A stretch of 64,000 nt of DNA from Marinomonas shanghaiensis (lineage in GTDB: Bacteria; Pseudomonadota; Gammaproteobacteria; Pseudomonadales; Marinomonadaceae). The stretch spans positions 62,001-126,000 of the forward strand of contig NZ_QGOK01000006.1 in the NCBI RefSeq assembly GCF_003259175.1, read 5' to 3'. The notes below the pieces were generated by a model. That model worked only from the letters and a program-made list of their open reading frames with translations. It had not been told where the DNA came from and made no database searches. Position numbers and translations under genes: made by a program. Positions 45,373-56,000 of this stretch are shown in pieces. Position 1 is the stretch's first letter. Every line of letters starts with the position of its first letter.

Positions 45373-46765
45373 GGTACATGGCCTTTTTAATCACTTGAGT
45401 AAAGGCCAGACGGCTGCTGTCTTCATGCTGGTGGTGGAAGTTTTTGATGGTGTGAGTGCCGGCCACAAAGACGTCTTTGACAAGGTTTTCATTGGTGGCG
45501 AATAACCAACGATTGAGCAAATCTTTTGCTTCGCTGGCGGCGATAAAAGGATGAGATTCATCCAGTACCATAAAGTCAGCTCGGTTTCCTATACCTAATC
45601 CCAAAGAGACTTGGCAAGCCTGATTACCACCCAGCAAAGCTTGCTGATACAGGTTATCCCCCACGCTGGTTTGGTCTTCACGATATAAGCGATTGCGTTG
45701 TTGATCCCGTAGGCGCTGTCCATATTCATAGGTACGTAATTCTTCGACGATGGACAAACTCACATGGCTATCAGAGCCGATTCCCCAACGACCCTTTTCC
45801 TGCTCAAAAGCCACACCGGGGAAAATACCATCGCCTAAATTCGCCTCAGTGGTTGGGCATAGTCCAGCAACGGCTTGGCTCTTCGCAATGGCTTGGCGCT
45901 CAGTGTCGGTTAGATGAGTGGCATGAACTAAGCACCAGCGCTCGTTTAAGCCGATTTCGTTATTTAGCCACTCCACAGGGCGCTGTCCGCTATAAGCGAG
46001 ACTGTCTTGCACCTCTTTTTGTTGCTCGGCGATGTGGATATGTATTGGAACGTCTTTTTTTAACGCAGAGAGTACGGTTTCTATTTGTGGCTTGGTCACT
46101 GCACGCAGCGAGTGAAAGCAAATGCCTAACTTGTGGCGAGTATGATTGGCTAACGCGTTATCGCAGGCTTGGTGCAATGCCAAATACGAATCTGTGCTGT
46201 TGATGAATCGCGCTTGTCCGGCGTTCGGGGCTTGCCCACCAAAGCCAGAATGTGAATACAAGACAGGTAATAGCGTCAACCCCATTCCTGATTCGTCTGC
46301 GGCGGCGATGATCCGATTTGACATCTCACCAAGCTGGTCATAATGCTTTCCGCCAACGTCGTGGTGCAGATAGTGAAACTCCCCGACTTGTGTGTAACCG
46401 GCTTTTAGCATGTCGATATAAAGCCGTTTGGCAATGATGTGTGCGTCGTCTGGTGTGAGCTTTTGTACGATTTTGTACATTAAATCACGCCAACTCCAAA
46501 AACTGTCATTGGGATTTAAACTGACTTCTGCTGCGCCTGCCATGACGCGTTGGAAAGCATGGGAATGCACATTGGCCAGCGTCGGTAAAACAGGTCCAGA
46601 TAACACATGACAATCTGCCATTGGTGCGCTGTTTGCTGTAAAAGAATGAAATTGACCATTTTTTACAGAGAAAAGCACATCTTTCGCCCAGCCAGAAGTG
46701 AGCAAAGCGCGTTGCGCAAAATAGTGTTGAGTATTATCGCAATGAGTAGAGTGTTGGCGAGTCAC
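45365..46765 (-). CDS. hutF: Formimidoylglutamate deiminase
   Basis: A 466-residue amidohydrolase-superfamily enzyme that turns N-formimidoylglutamate into N-formylglutamate and ammonia. Metal ligands are visible in LANVHSHAFQRVMAG (His-X-His), ICFHSLRAV, IHIHIAEQQKEV, LVHATHL and IGSDSHVSLS. The start is a GTG at 46765 with AGGGA 10 bases upstream; no in-frame ATG fits. Together with HutG it defines the five-step pathway (ammonia, then formate) instead of the four-step formamide route. A perfect HutC palindrome lies 51 bases upstream. Confidence 0.94.
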   Translation of the reverse strand: MTRQHSTHCDNTQHYFAQRALLTSGWAKDVLFSVKNGQFHSFTANSAPMADCHVLSGPVLPTLANVHSHAFQRVMAGAAEVSLNPNDSFWSWRDLMYKIVQKLTPDDAHIIAKRLYIDMLKAGYTQVGEFHYLHHDVGGKHYDQLGEMSNRIIAAADESGMGLTLLPVLYSHSGFGGQAPNAGQARFINSTDSYLALHQACDNALANHTRHKLGICFHSLRAVTKPQIETVLSALKKDVPIHIHIAEQQKEVQDSLAYSGQRPVEWLNNEIGLNERWCLVHATHLTDTERQAIAKSQAVAGLCPTTEANLGDGIFPGVAFEQEKGRWGIGSDSHVSLSIVEELRTYEYGQRLRDQQRNRLYREDQTSVGDNLYQQALLGGNQACQVSLGLGIGNRADFMVLDESHPFIAASEAKDLLNRWLFATNENLVKDVFVAGTHTIKNFHHQHEDSSRLAFTQVIKKAMYHA

Positions 46766-46815
46766 AAGTCATTCCCTAATGAATATTGATCATTCGAGTG
46801 TAATAGAAAAAACAA

Positions 46816-46825
46816 TGTATATACA
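46816..46825. promoter_or_regulatory. HutC operator, hutF side
   Basis: The perfect palindrome TGTATATACA lies 51 bases before the hutF start codon. The same 10 bases recur at 47001-47010. It fits the TGTA-N2-TACA sites known for HutC-type regulators. Confidence 0.8.
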
Positions 46826-47000
46826 AGTTAGTTTTTAATGAGTTTATTTTGCCTTCCTAAACGCCTCTACTTAGCACTTGTTTGATAAGGCATTTTTGCT
46901 TTTATTGGTGGCATTTTTCTCTTATTTAAACGGGTTTAACTGGCTTTAGTGTAAAAAATATCTTGCATCTAGAAAAATTAGATTTTATCTTTGTGTAAGT

Positions 47001-47010
47001 TGTATATACA
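47001..47010. promoter_or_regulatory. HutC operator, hutU side
   Basis: A second perfect TGTATATACA lies 71 bases before the hutU start. Read on the minus strand, the first site shares the longer string TTGTATATACAT with this one. The 315-base region 46766-47080 has no gene and holds the two divergent hut promoters. Confidence 0.8.
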
Positions 47011-47080
47011 TGTTGGTTTGCTTTATCGATTTAAATAATTGATGAAAAGACTTTTTACTTAAGTTTTAGAGGATTGGGAA

Positions 47081-48778
47081 ATGACGAAACAAACACTCGC
47101 TCAAAAACGTTACCGCGCTGGTGTCGTAAAAGCGGCAACCGGAACGACATTGACGGCTAAATCTTGGTTCACGGAAGCGCCCATGCGTATGCTGATGAAC
47201 AACCTAGATCCTGATGTGGCAGAAAACCCAGAAGAATTAGTGGTTTACGGTGGTATTGGTCGTGCGGCACGTGATTGGGAGTGTTATGACAAGATCGTTG
47301 AGTCCCTAAAAGAACTAGAAGAAGACGAAACCTTGCTGGTTCAATCAGGTAAGCCAGTGGGCGTGTTTAAAACCCACAGCAACGCGCCGCGCGTATTGAT
47401 TGCTAACTCAAACCTTGTTCCGCATTGGGCCAACTGGGAGCACTTTAACGAGTTGGATGCGAAAGGCTTGGCCATGTACGGCCAAATGACCGCGGGTTCT
47501 TGGATCTATATTGGTAGCCAAGGCATAGTGCAAGGCACTTACGAAACCTTCGTCGAAGCGGGTCGTCAGCATTACGATGGCAAACTGGCAGGCCGTTGGG
47601 TATTAACCGCGGGTCTTGGTGGCATGGGCGGGGCTCAGCCGCTAGCGGCCACCTTGGCGGGTGCCTGTTCATTGAACATTGAATGTCAGCAAAGCCGCAT
47701 TGATTTTCGTCTACGCACTCGTTATGTGGACGAGCAAGCGACCGACCTAGACGATGCCATGGCGCGCATCAAAAAATACACGTCAGAAGGCAAAGCGGTG
47801 TCTATCGCGCTTTGCGGTAACGCCGCCGATATCCTGCCTGAAATGGTAAAACGTGGTATTCGGCCAGATATGGTGACCGACCAAACCTCGGCCCATGATC
47901 CACTAAACGGTTACTTGCCATCCGGTATGAGCTGGGATGAGTACCGTGAAAAAGCGCAAACACAACCTCAAGAAGTGGTTGCGGCCGCAAAACATTCTAT
48001 GGCGAAACACGTACAAGCCATGTTGGATTTCCAAAAAATGGGCATTCCGACCTTTGACTACGGCAATAACATTCGTCAAATGGCTTTAGAAGTGGGCGTC
48101 GAAGACGCGTTTAATTTCCCAGGTTTTGTGCCAGCGTACATTCGTCCTTTGTTCTGTCGTGGTATTGGGCCTTTCCGTTGGGCGGCTTTGTCGGGTGATC
48201 CAGAAGATATTTATAAAACCGATGCCAAAGTAAAAGAGTTGATTCCTGATGATGAGCATTTACACCGTTGGTTAGACATGGCCCGTGAGCGAATTCAATT
48301 CCAAGGCTTACCAGCGCGCATTTGCTGGGTAGGTCTTGGACAGCGCGCCAAATTAGGCTTAGCCTTTAATGAAATGGTGCGCAGCGGTGAATTATCCGCG
48401 CCCATCGTTATCGGTCGTGACCATTTGGATTCGGGTTCTGTTTCCAGTCCAAATCGTGAAACGGAAGCAATGAAAGATGGCTCAGATGCGGTATCGGATT
48501 GGCCGTTGTTAAATGCCTTGTTGAATACCGCTTCTGGGGCAACTTGGGTGTCTTTGCACCACGGTGGCGGCGTCGGCATGGGGTTCTCTCAGCATTCTGG
48601 CATGGTGATTGTGTGTGACGGCAGTGATGAAGCGGCAGCGCGTATTGCGCGTGTATTGCATAACGATCCAGCGACAGGCGTGATGCGTCATGCGGATGCG
48701 GGTTATGAGATTGCCATCGATTGCGCGAAAGAGCAGGGGCTAAACTTACCCATGATCACTGGCGATCAAGCTAAATAA
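47081..48778 (+). CDS. hutU: Urocanate hydratase
   Basis: A 565-residue urocanase that uses tightly bound NAD as an electrophile to hydrate urocanate to imidazolonepropionate. NAD-binding and active-site segments are [57 protein letters not shown] and [16 protein letters not shown]. The length and sequence are fully typical. It is the first gene of hutUHIG, and the start follows GAGGATTGGG. Confidence 0.97.
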   Translation: MTKQTLAQKRYRAGVVKAATGTTLTAKSWFTEAPMRMLMNNLDPDVAENPEELVVYGGIGRAARDWECYDKIVESLKELEEDETLLVQSGKPVGVFKTHSNAPRVLIANSNLVPHWANWEHFNELDAKGLAMYGQMTAGSWIYIGSQGIVQGTYETFVEAGRQHYDGKLAGRWVLTAGLGGMGGAQPLAATLAGACSLNIECQQSRIDFRLRTRYVDEQATDLDDAMARIKKYTSEGKAVSIALCGNAADILPEMVKRGIRPDMVTDQTSAHDPLNGYLPSGMSWDEYREKAQTQPQEVVAAAKHSMAKHVQAMLDFQKMGIPTFDYGNNIRQMALEVGVEDAFNFPGFVPAYIRPLFCRGIGPFRWAALSGDPEDIYKTDAKVKELIPDDEHLHRWLDMARERIQFQGLPARICWVGLGQRAKLGLAFNEMVRSGELSAPIVIGRDHLDSGSVSSPNRETEAMKDGSDAVSDWPLLNALLNTASGATWVSLHHGGGVGMGFSQHSGMVIVCDGSDEAAARIARVLHNDPATGVMRHADAGYEIAIDCAKEQGLNLPMITGDQAK

Positions 48779-48803
48779 TTTGTTGTTGATGGAAAATTTG
48801 TAG

Positions 48804-48835
48804 GCCGGATGAGGGAGGAACGACCGTTATCCGGC
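48804..48835. repeat. REP-like hairpin between hutU and hutH
   Basis: GCCGGAT and ATCCGGC form a 7-base stem around an 18-base loop, preceded by TAG and followed by GTTTT. The form (GCCGGAT...ATCCGGC) strongly recalls enterobacterial REP palindromes. It is the only copy I noticed in the window. It could stabilise the hutU mRNA or weakly reduce transcription into hutH. Confidence 0.5.
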
Positions 48836-48868
48836 GTTTTGATTTGAGAATAAAAATTGAGGAACACC

Positions 48869-50407
48869 ATGTTTGAATTAACAATTAAGCCAGGTCAATT
48901 GACGCTTAACGAGTTGCGTCAAATCAGTCGTCGTCACGTTAAATTAACGCTAGACGAAAGTGCTTTTCCTGCGATTCATGCCAGTACGCAAGTGGTTAAC
49001 GATGTTATTGCCCAGAACCGTACTGTCTACGGTATTAATACAGGCTTTGGTTTGTTGGCAAATACGCGTATTGCACCAGAAGATCTGGAAGAGCTGCAAC
49101 GCAGCATTGTGCTGTCTCACGCGGCAGGTATTGGTCAGTTGATGGAAGACAAAACCGTTAAACTGATCATGGCGTTGAAGGTAAACAGTTTGGCGCGTGG
49201 TTTCTCTGGTATTCGTCTTGAGGTGATTCAAGCCTTGCTGACCTTGATCAACAAAGAAGTGTATCCCTGTATTCCGAAAAAAGGCTCTGTAGGCGCATCG
49301 GGTGATTTAGCACCTTTGGCGCACATGAGTACTGTGTTATTAGGTGAAGGCAAAGCCCGTTACCGTGGTGAGGTGATTTCCGGTCGGGCGGCCTTGTCTA
49401 TTGCTGGATTAGAGCCCATTACCCTAGCGCCAAAAGAAGGTTTAGCACTGCTAAACGGTACGCAAGCTTCGACGGCGTTTGCATTAGAAGGTTTGTTCGA
49501 GGCGGAAGATTTATTCGCTTCTGCTGTTGTCTGCGGCTCTTTGTCTGTGGAAGCAGCATTGGGCAGCCGTAGCCCATTCGATGCGCGTATTCATGAAGTG
49601 CGTGGTCATCAAACACAAATCGATGCGGCTGCCGCGTATCGTCATCTTTTAGGTGAAACGTCTGAGTTGGGCGATTCTCACCAAAGTTGTGAAAAAGTCC
49701 AAGACCCGTATTCACTTCGTTGCCAACCCCAAGTGATGGGCGCGTGTTTAGAGCAAATCCGCAGCACGGCGAAAGTTTTGTGTGTGGAAGCCAACTCGGT
49801 ATCAGACAATCCATTGGTGTTCGCAGCAGAAGGTGACATTATTTCCGGTGGTAATTTCCATGCCGAACCCGTGGCTATGGCGGCGGATAATCTTGCCTTG
49901 GCGATTGCTGAAATCGGCAGTTTGTCAGAGCGCCGTATGGCCTTGTTGATCGACAGTAACCTAAGCAAGTTGCCACCATTCTTGGTGAATAACGGTGGTG
50001 TAAACTCTGGCTTCATGATTGCCCAAGTCACCGCGGCGGCGCTGGCGAGCGAGAACAAAACCTATGCACATCCTGCGTCGGTAGACAGCTTGCCAACGTC
50101 GGCGAACCAAGAAGATCACGTTTCCATGGCGACCTTTGCGGCACGTCGTTTGAAAGACATGGCGGAAAATACACGCGGTATCTTGGCGGTGGAAATTCTA
50201 TCTGCGGTACAAGGTCTGGACTTCCGCGCACCACTGAAATCCAGTAAGCGCCTAGAAAATGTTCGTGCGACTTTACGTGCTCGCGTACCGTTTTATGATA
50301 AAGACCGTTATTTCGCGACTGACATTGAGAAAGCCAATGAGCTGTTGTTGGAAGCGGTGCATAACGAGACGATGCCAGCAGGCTTGTTGCCCAGTCTGGT
50401 CGTGTAA
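48869..50407 (+). CDS. hutH: Histidine ammonia-lyase
   Basis: A 512-residue homotetrameric lyase that removes ammonia from histidine to give urocanate. The MIO cofactor forms from Ala143-Ser144-Gly145 in [14 protein letters not shown]. The active-site tyrosine is in [12 protein letters not shown], and [14 protein letters not shown] is conserved. The frame opens at a TTG at 48857, but the ATG at 48869 follows TTGAGGAAC and matches the family start (MFELTIKPG). A hairpin terminator follows. Confidence 0.97.
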   Translation: MFELTIKPGQLTLNELRQISRRHVKLTLDESAFPAIHASTQVVNDVIAQNRTVYGINTGFGLLANTRIAPEDLEELQRSIVLSHAAGIGQLMEDKTVKLIMALKVNSLARGFSGIRLEVIQALLTLINKEVYPCIPKKGSVGASGDLAPLAHMSTVLLGEGKARYRGEVISGRAALSIAGLEPITLAPKEGLALLNGTQASTAFALEGLFEAEDLFASAVVCGSLSVEAALGSRSPFDARIHEVRGHQTQIDAAAAYRHLLGETSELGDSHQSCEKVQDPYSLRCQPQVMGACLEQIRSTAKVLCVEANSVSDNPLVFAAEGDIISGGNFHAEPVAMAADNLALAIAEIGSLSERRMALLIDSNLSKLPPFLVNNGGVNSGFMIAQVTAAALASENKTYAHPASVDSLPTSANQEDHVSMATFAARRLKDMAENTRGILAVEILSAVQGLDFRAPLKSSKRLENVRATLRARVPFYDKDRYFATDIEKANELLLEAVHNETMPAGLLPSLVV

Positions 50408-50425
50408 GTTATTGGAATAAGGTGC

Positions 50426-50454
50426 AAAAAGCAGTTCTCAACGAACTGCTTTTT
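50426..50454 (+). terminator. Terminator between hutH and hutI
   Basis: AAAAAGCAGTTC pairs exactly with GAACTGCTTTTT around a 5-base loop, ending in a T tract. It suggests that hutI-hutG are expressed by read-through or from their own promoter. Confidence 0.85.
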
Positions 50455-50484
50455 CGTTTTTGATTTTGAGTGAAAAAAGAGGCT

Positions 50485-51762
50485 ATGGTACACGACATGA
50501 CACGCGATTCTCTGATGAAATTGGACAGTTTATGGCACGGTGCGCATGTTGCCACTATGCAAGGTGGTCAATATAGTATGATCGAAAACGCGGCGATTGG
50601 CGTCGTTGGTGGTCGTGTTGTTTGGATTGGCGAATCACGTCATTTGCCTAGGTATCAGGCTCAACATGAGTACGATTTGGATGGAGGTTGGATTACGCCA
50701 GGGTTGATTGATTGCCATACGCATCTTGTGTTTGGTGGCAATCGCGCGGGCGAATTCGAACAACGTTTAAATGGCGTGAGTTATCAAGAGATCGCCCAGC
50801 AGGGCGGCGGCATTGCTTCCTCAGTGAAAGCCACTCGTGACGCCAGCGAAGCGGAGCTTATTGCTAGTGCCGCGCGGCGTTTAAAAAGCTTGATGGCAGA
50901 TGGTGTGACCACGGTTGAAATCAAGTCGGGTTATGGGCTGTCACTTGAAAGCGAACTGAAAATGCTGCGTGTGGCAGGCCAGCTAGGAGATAGTTTTCCG
51001 GTGACGGTAAAGCGAACTTGTTTGGCTGCCCATGCCATGCCGCCTGAGTACGCCGATAAAGACGCTTATATTGATTATCTTTGCGAGACGGTGTTGCCGA
51101 AAGTCGCCACGCTTGGTATGGCGGATGCGGTAGATGCTTTCTGTGAAGGTATCGCCTTTAGTACTGAACAAGTGGTGCGTTATTTTAAAGTCGCGGCATC
51201 GTTAGGTTTGCCTGTGAAAATTCATGCGGAGCAGTTGTCTTCATTAGGCGGCACCGCCATGGCATCGTCGTTCAAGGCATTGTCGGCAGATCATATTGAA
51301 TTTATTGAAGAGGCCGATGTACACGCCATGGCAGAATCCGGCACGGTTGCTGTGTTATTGCCGGGCGCGTTTTTTACCCTAAAAGAAACACAACGTCCGC
51401 CGATTGCTTTGTTGCGCCAATATGGTGTACCGATGGCGATTGCTACAGACGCCAACCCAGGCACCTCGCCAGCGCTGTCGCTTCGATTGATGATGAACAT
51501 GGCTTGTACCTTGTTTGCTCTGACGCCAGAAGAAGCGTTGGCTGGTGCGACCATTCATGCCGCAAAAGCATTGGGAATGGCGGATACTCATGGTAGCCTA
51601 GAAGTCGGTAAAGTCGCGGATTTTGTTTGTTGGGATGTAGAAAGCCCCGGCGAATTGAGCTACTGGCTCGGCGGTGATCTAGTGAAAACCAGAGTTTACG
51701 AAGGCAAACAATCTGACGGTAAAAATAGCCAAGGTAAGAATAGCCAAGGGGAACCAGCATAA
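50485..51762 (+). CDS. hutI: Imidazolonepropionase
   Basis: A 425-residue amidohydrolase that opens imidazolonepropionate to N-formimidoylglutamate. Metal-binding His-X-His is in [18 protein letters not shown]; other ligands are in [14 protein letters not shown] and [10 protein letters not shown]. The start is uncertain: GTG at 50470 or ATG at 50485, 50497 or 50515 are in frame, and none has an ideal ribosome site. The family core begins near the last one ([11 protein letters not shown]). The last 15 or so residues ([16 protein letters not shown]) are a short tandem repeat not usual in HutI. The stop overlaps the hutG start (TAATG). Confidence 0.93.
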   Translation: MVHDMTRDSLMKLDSLWHGAHVATMQGGQYSMIENAAIGVVGGRVVWIGESRHLPRYQAQHEYDLDGGWITPGLIDCHTHLVFGGNRAGEFEQRLNGVSYQEIAQQGGGIASSVKATRDASEAELIASAARRLKSLMADGVTTVEIKSGYGLSLESELKMLRVAGQLGDSFPVTVKRTCLAAHAMPPEYADKDAYIDYLCETVLPKVATLGMADAVDAFCEGIAFSTEQVVRYFKVAASLGLPVKIHAEQLSSLGGTAMASSFKALSADHIEFIEEADVHAMAESGTVAVLLPGAFFTLKETQRPPIALLRQYGVPMAIATDANPGTSPALSLRLMMNMACTLFALTPEEALAGATIHAAKALGMADTHGSLEVGKVADFVCWDVESPGELSYWLGGDLVKTRVYEGKQSDGKNSQGKNSQGEPA

Positions 51763-52577
51763 TGACAACACACGCTTCATTAACCGTACCGGCTTTTGAC
51801 TTTGTACAAGGAGATTCGCCTTTATTGGTGAGCATGCCGCATTCAGGGCTGAATCTGACGGCCGATGTGCAAGCTGGCTTATCAGATCAAGCCAAGAAGC
51901 TGCCTGATACCGATTGGTTTATTCCAGAGCTGTATGACTTTCTCGCGTCATTGGGTGTGGGTTACATTAAGGCAAACTATTCTCGTTATGTCATTGATCT
52001 TAATCGCCCTTACGATGACAAACCGCTCTATGCCACCAAAACCACGGGGTTGTTCCCTGATATCTTGTTCGAAGACAGTCCAGTTTTTGTCGATGGTAAA
52101 GCACCAAGTGATGAACACAAAGCCTTTTGCAAAGAACAGATCTGGAAGCCTTATCACAATACGATTGAGCAAGAGCTGGCGCGACTAAAAGCCAAATTTG
52201 GTTACGTGATTTTGTTTGATGCCCACAGTATCGCGGCCGAAGTTCCTATGTTGTTTGACGGCACATTGCCAGACTTTAACTGGGGCACCAATGAAGGCAA
52301 AGCGTGCGACGCAGCCATCGCCAATGCCGTCACGCAAATAGTGCTCCCACACTACACACAAGTGCTTAACGGGCGTTTCAAAGGCGGCTACATTACTCGC
52401 CACTTCGGTCAACCAAATGACGGTATTCATGCTATTCAATTGGAACTTTCCCAAGCGACTTACCTAAACGATGAGTTAGCTAAGCAGTCTGAATATCAGC
52501 TCGATAAGCAGAAACAGCCGTTGATTACGCAACAACTGAAAGACGTTATTGAAGCCTGTCTATACGTTCGTTTTTAG
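51762..52577 (+). CDS. hutG: N-formylglutamate deformylase
   Basis: A 271-residue zinc hydrolase of the N-formylglutamate amidohydrolase family. It releases formate and glutamate as the last step of the hut pathway. Typical segments are LVSMPHSGLNLTADV, NYSRYVIDLNRPYDDKPLY, ILFDAHSIAAEVP and GRFKGGYITRHFGQP. It is coupled to hutI by a TAATG overlap and followed by a strong terminator. No histidine permease gene is present in this hut locus. Confidence 0.95.
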   Translation: MTTHASLTVPAFDFVQGDSPLLVSMPHSGLNLTADVQAGLSDQAKKLPDTDWFIPELYDFLASLGVGYIKANYSRYVIDLNRPYDDKPLYATKTTGLFPDILFEDSPVFVDGKAPSDEHKAFCKEQIWKPYHNTIEQELARLKAKFGYVILFDAHSIAAEVPMLFDGTLPDFNWGTNEGKACDAAIANAVTQIVLPHYTQVLNGRFKGGYITRHFGQPNDGIHAIQLELSQATYLNDELAKQSEYQLDKQKQPLITQQLKDVIEACLYVRF

Positions 52578-52599
52578 TTTTAACTATTTATAGTTTAAG

Positions 52600-52637
52600 A
52601 ATCCCCATGCGGTGAAAACGGCATGGGGATTTTTTTG
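52600..52637 (+). terminator. Strong terminator after hutG
   Basis: AATCCCCATGC pairs with GCATGGGGATT around GGTGAAAACG, followed by TTTTT. It closes the hut locus. Confidence 0.92.
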
Positions 52638-52784
52638 CAAAAGAGTTCCTAGTCTCATTGTCTTGACGATGCTGTAATGACGTGTTGTCTGCTTTTATGT
52701 ATTTTTGCTTAATTAATAATCGAAGACTTACGTCAATGGCGTATAGTTTGGTGATATTATGGACGTTTTTGAAAGGAGGTCTTA

Positions 52785-53075
52785 ATGAATGACGACATGT
52801 TCAATGAATTGCTAGAAAGCGTACAACAAGCTGACAACATTATAAAAGGTCAAGCCTCAGCAGCACGAATCACAGAGTTTGCAGACCCAGAAGTGAAGGC
52901 AATTCGTACGAAAACAGGCCTAAGTCAAAGCCGCTTTGCCAATCTGCTTGGTGTAAGCAAGCGTACGCTAGAAAACTGGGAGCAAGGTCGCCGTCATCCA
53001 ACTGGACCAGCTCGAGCCTTACTTAAAATCGTTGATGCTGATCCAGAGTATGCGCTGAAAGCATTGCATGGGTAG
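52785..53075 (+). CDS. HigA/NadS-type helix-turn-helix antitoxin, apparently orphan
   Basis: A 96-residue protein with a helix-turn-helix at about residues 42-90 (IRTKTGLSQSRFANLLGV, KRTLENWEQGRRHPTGPARALLK) of the XRE type seen in NadS/HigA antitoxins of RelE/HigB toxin pairs. The toxin gene normally lies just upstream; here the 147 bases before it, back to the hutG terminator, have no open frame, and the next gene is the sirtuin on the other strand. A strong AAAGGAGG ribosome site precedes the ATG. It may be a remnant of a toxin-antitoxin pair or now a repressor for the patch. Confidence 0.85.
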   Translation: MNDDMFNELLESVQQADNIIKGQASAARITEFADPEVKAIRTKTGLSQSRFANLLGVSKRTLENWEQGRRHPTGPARALLKIVDADPEYALKALHG

Positions 53076-53091
53076 CGCTTCAAGCGATACA

Positions 53092-56000
53092 TTAACTGCC
53101 TTCAATAATAGCGATTAAGCGTTTGTATTTTGCATTGTTCAGTAGTGATGGATCTGACTCAATGATAATCTTGAGAATGTTCGGAATTTCATCAGTTATT
53201 ATTTCTGTTTTGTCTATAATGATCTTATCTAAAAGGTCTAGCGTATCTTTTGGGAAAAGTTGAGCTAATGGTACTTCATCTCTATTTCGATAAAAGGCGT
53301 ATAGATGAGTATGATTTTGGTCTGCTATAAGAAAAGGATGGACTGTTTTAAGTATTTTAGGGAAAGCATCCTCTGAATATTCTAAAAGAGAAAGCCATGA
53401 AGCTGTAAACTCTGTTTTTTGGAATGCTATTTCTTTCGGCCATGCTTGCTGAATAAAGGGTATAACCTTATTTTCCCAGTCTGATGGATCATCTTGACCA
53501 ATTTGCGCTAAACGACTGATGACATTTTGAATATTTTTTTCTGACATTAACCTTAAGCAACGGCGCATGTCATCGAAACTGACTCTCCAATCTTCTTCTG
53601 AGCCATTAAGTGTTAGTTCAACTAAAATTACAGCTGCTTTATTAGATAAATGTTTATCCCATTCATTGTCATATATGGTTGGAAAAAGCTCGTTAATCAA
53701 TGGGTAAATTTGCTCAGCAAAGCCTTTCTTTAGCCATGGATTGTTTGATGTTAGATAACCATCCCATGCAGCCTGAGCTTTTGCATTATCAAGGCTAAAA
53801 AGCAAAATGATTTTTTCATTCACCCAATCTGGATCAATATAGCTTAACCATGTTAGGTTATGAGTGATTTTGGCAATTGTATTTTCTGATCTAATAGAAG
53901 GTAAAAAGAGTAAATTATTTAGCCTTATTTTATGTTTTTCAGGTATCCCTTGCGCGTAGTCTAATTGTAGCTGATTTATTAGTTGTAGAATAATTTCAGT
54001 TAGAATTCCTTCCGATGAATTTATTGCTAAACCATATGAACCTGAGGTTTTTTTTGTTGTTAAATCCGACTCTTCTTGTTGTATAGAACTCAGGATATGA
54101 TCAAAAATCACCCAAAAAGAAGTAGAGTAATGGTCGATTAAGAAATTAAAGTTTTCCTGCAATTTTCTTGATAGTGCATAAGCAAGCTTAATCAAAACTG
54201 GATGGGGTAGGCGTGATAATTGAGCTAAGAAAAAGCGCATTTCTCTTGGAGCGATGTCTATAGAAATATGTTCAATTAATTGCTCCCAGAGCTCGTACGG
54301 GTATTCATCACGCCTGCGTTTATGACCTAAAGCAAGCAATGCTTTTCTTGGCGTTGCTTTAACAATGCCTATAAAAGGTTTTTTCTGTACTCGTTCACCT
54401 ACTAGCCGATTTCCTATAGCGATGGCGCTATTTGCGATTTCATTAGTCGGAAGATTTTTAATCGGCTCTGCTGAATCGTCGGTTGATACAATATAACTGT
54501 CGCCATGGTTTATAGCGGTAATTTGTTGAGCCCATTCATCAGACCAGTCGGTGAGTGTGTTACTTAATTCCTCAAATCTTTTCTGTTGCTTTGAATTTAT
54601 TATAACGCTACCTAATTGTAAGCGCCTGATATATAGGCAAATGGATCGAGTGATTTCTTCCTCGGTCATGCCATTTTCTGGGTCAATGTTTGGGCCCATG
54701 AATAACTTGTCTATTAAATTTTCTTGCTGTAATTCGGATAGTTCTGAATATCGATCCATAATGAGAAACAGTAATTCTCTGCATACATATGAATCCCAAA
54801 ACACGTTATCGTCTAATGCCATTAAATAATCATAGGCTTCCTCAGGTGAGAATAATGTTTTTTGATTTATGGCGAAGAGCTTTAACAATTCAAAGCATTT
54901 CAAATGATTGGTTGGCCAAGTAAGTACATGGCTTTTTGCGAGAAGGGTATTCTCTTTGATCAGTTGTTTAAAAACTGCTAAGAATAAGTTGAACAGCTCG
55001 TCTCCATCATACGAACGTCCTTTTACTTCTCTGCCCTTGTAGCAATTGGGGGAGCCTAGCCTAAATTCAGAAACAACATAACGTAGAGAATCTTGTTTTA
55101 TGAGTTGTGTTTCTAATATACGAAAAACAGTAGGAAGAACCTCTGCCGGAATATTGAGCTTTTCAGGGTCAATATCAATCCCTTTAATTTTCCATTCAGC
55201 TAAATCATAAGGATGAATCTTTAACCAGCTATTGTTTGGTGGATTAGCTCTTGCTAATCCTATGGGTTGTTCAATGCTTATGTAGGGAGTTGTTAATGCC
55301 TCGAATTCTCGTAATGCTGTATCAGACCAATTATTCTTTTTCATGCGGTCTAGTAAGTCAAATTTAGAGTCTCTTTCACTGTTTAAGAAGTACCGACGTT
55401 TGTGGTATGTGAATGCTAGATTCCAGAACTCCTTAGCTTGTTGTTCTAGAGAGTCGTTTCTGTTAACAGCTGAAATGAGCATATCTAATAAGAACGAATG
55501 CACTTTATCTTGTTTGAGAACCCACCAAACTGTAATTGGGCTGTCTATGATAAAGGTTATCCATTGTGCCAATGCAAATAACCGGTTTGGCATATCTTTA
55601 TAAGAACTGGTGAGGTTTAGTGGTCGAGTATGTTTGATATCTCCCGTATTCCAATGCAGTAAATTTTTTTCTTCGTCGATCTTTATTTGTTTTGCTTTTA
55701 TTTCCTCATGAGAAGGGTCGTCGTCTAAACCATAAGTTTCAGATGGATCGAAAGTTGTGTTTTCCGTAAAATTTTTAGCAACTGCAGCCAATCGACATTT
55801 TGGGTCAAAAACGCAAAGCCACTCTGGATGAGGTGTAGGCTTTTGATCTCGGAATGCTTTTGCACCCGCTGTCGTATGGACAATATGAGCAACTTTCCCG
55901 CGCTCAAATGCTTGGAGCTCTTGAGGTTTTTTAGTGGCGAGCTCTAATGTTTTTGTACGCCAATTACGTGGGTTATCGGCTCGTTCAGCCCAAGCTTCGA

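Noticed and set aside
49678..50058. 126-residue minus-strand frame inside hutH
   Set aside because: Antisense shadow of the ammonia-lyase coding sequence.
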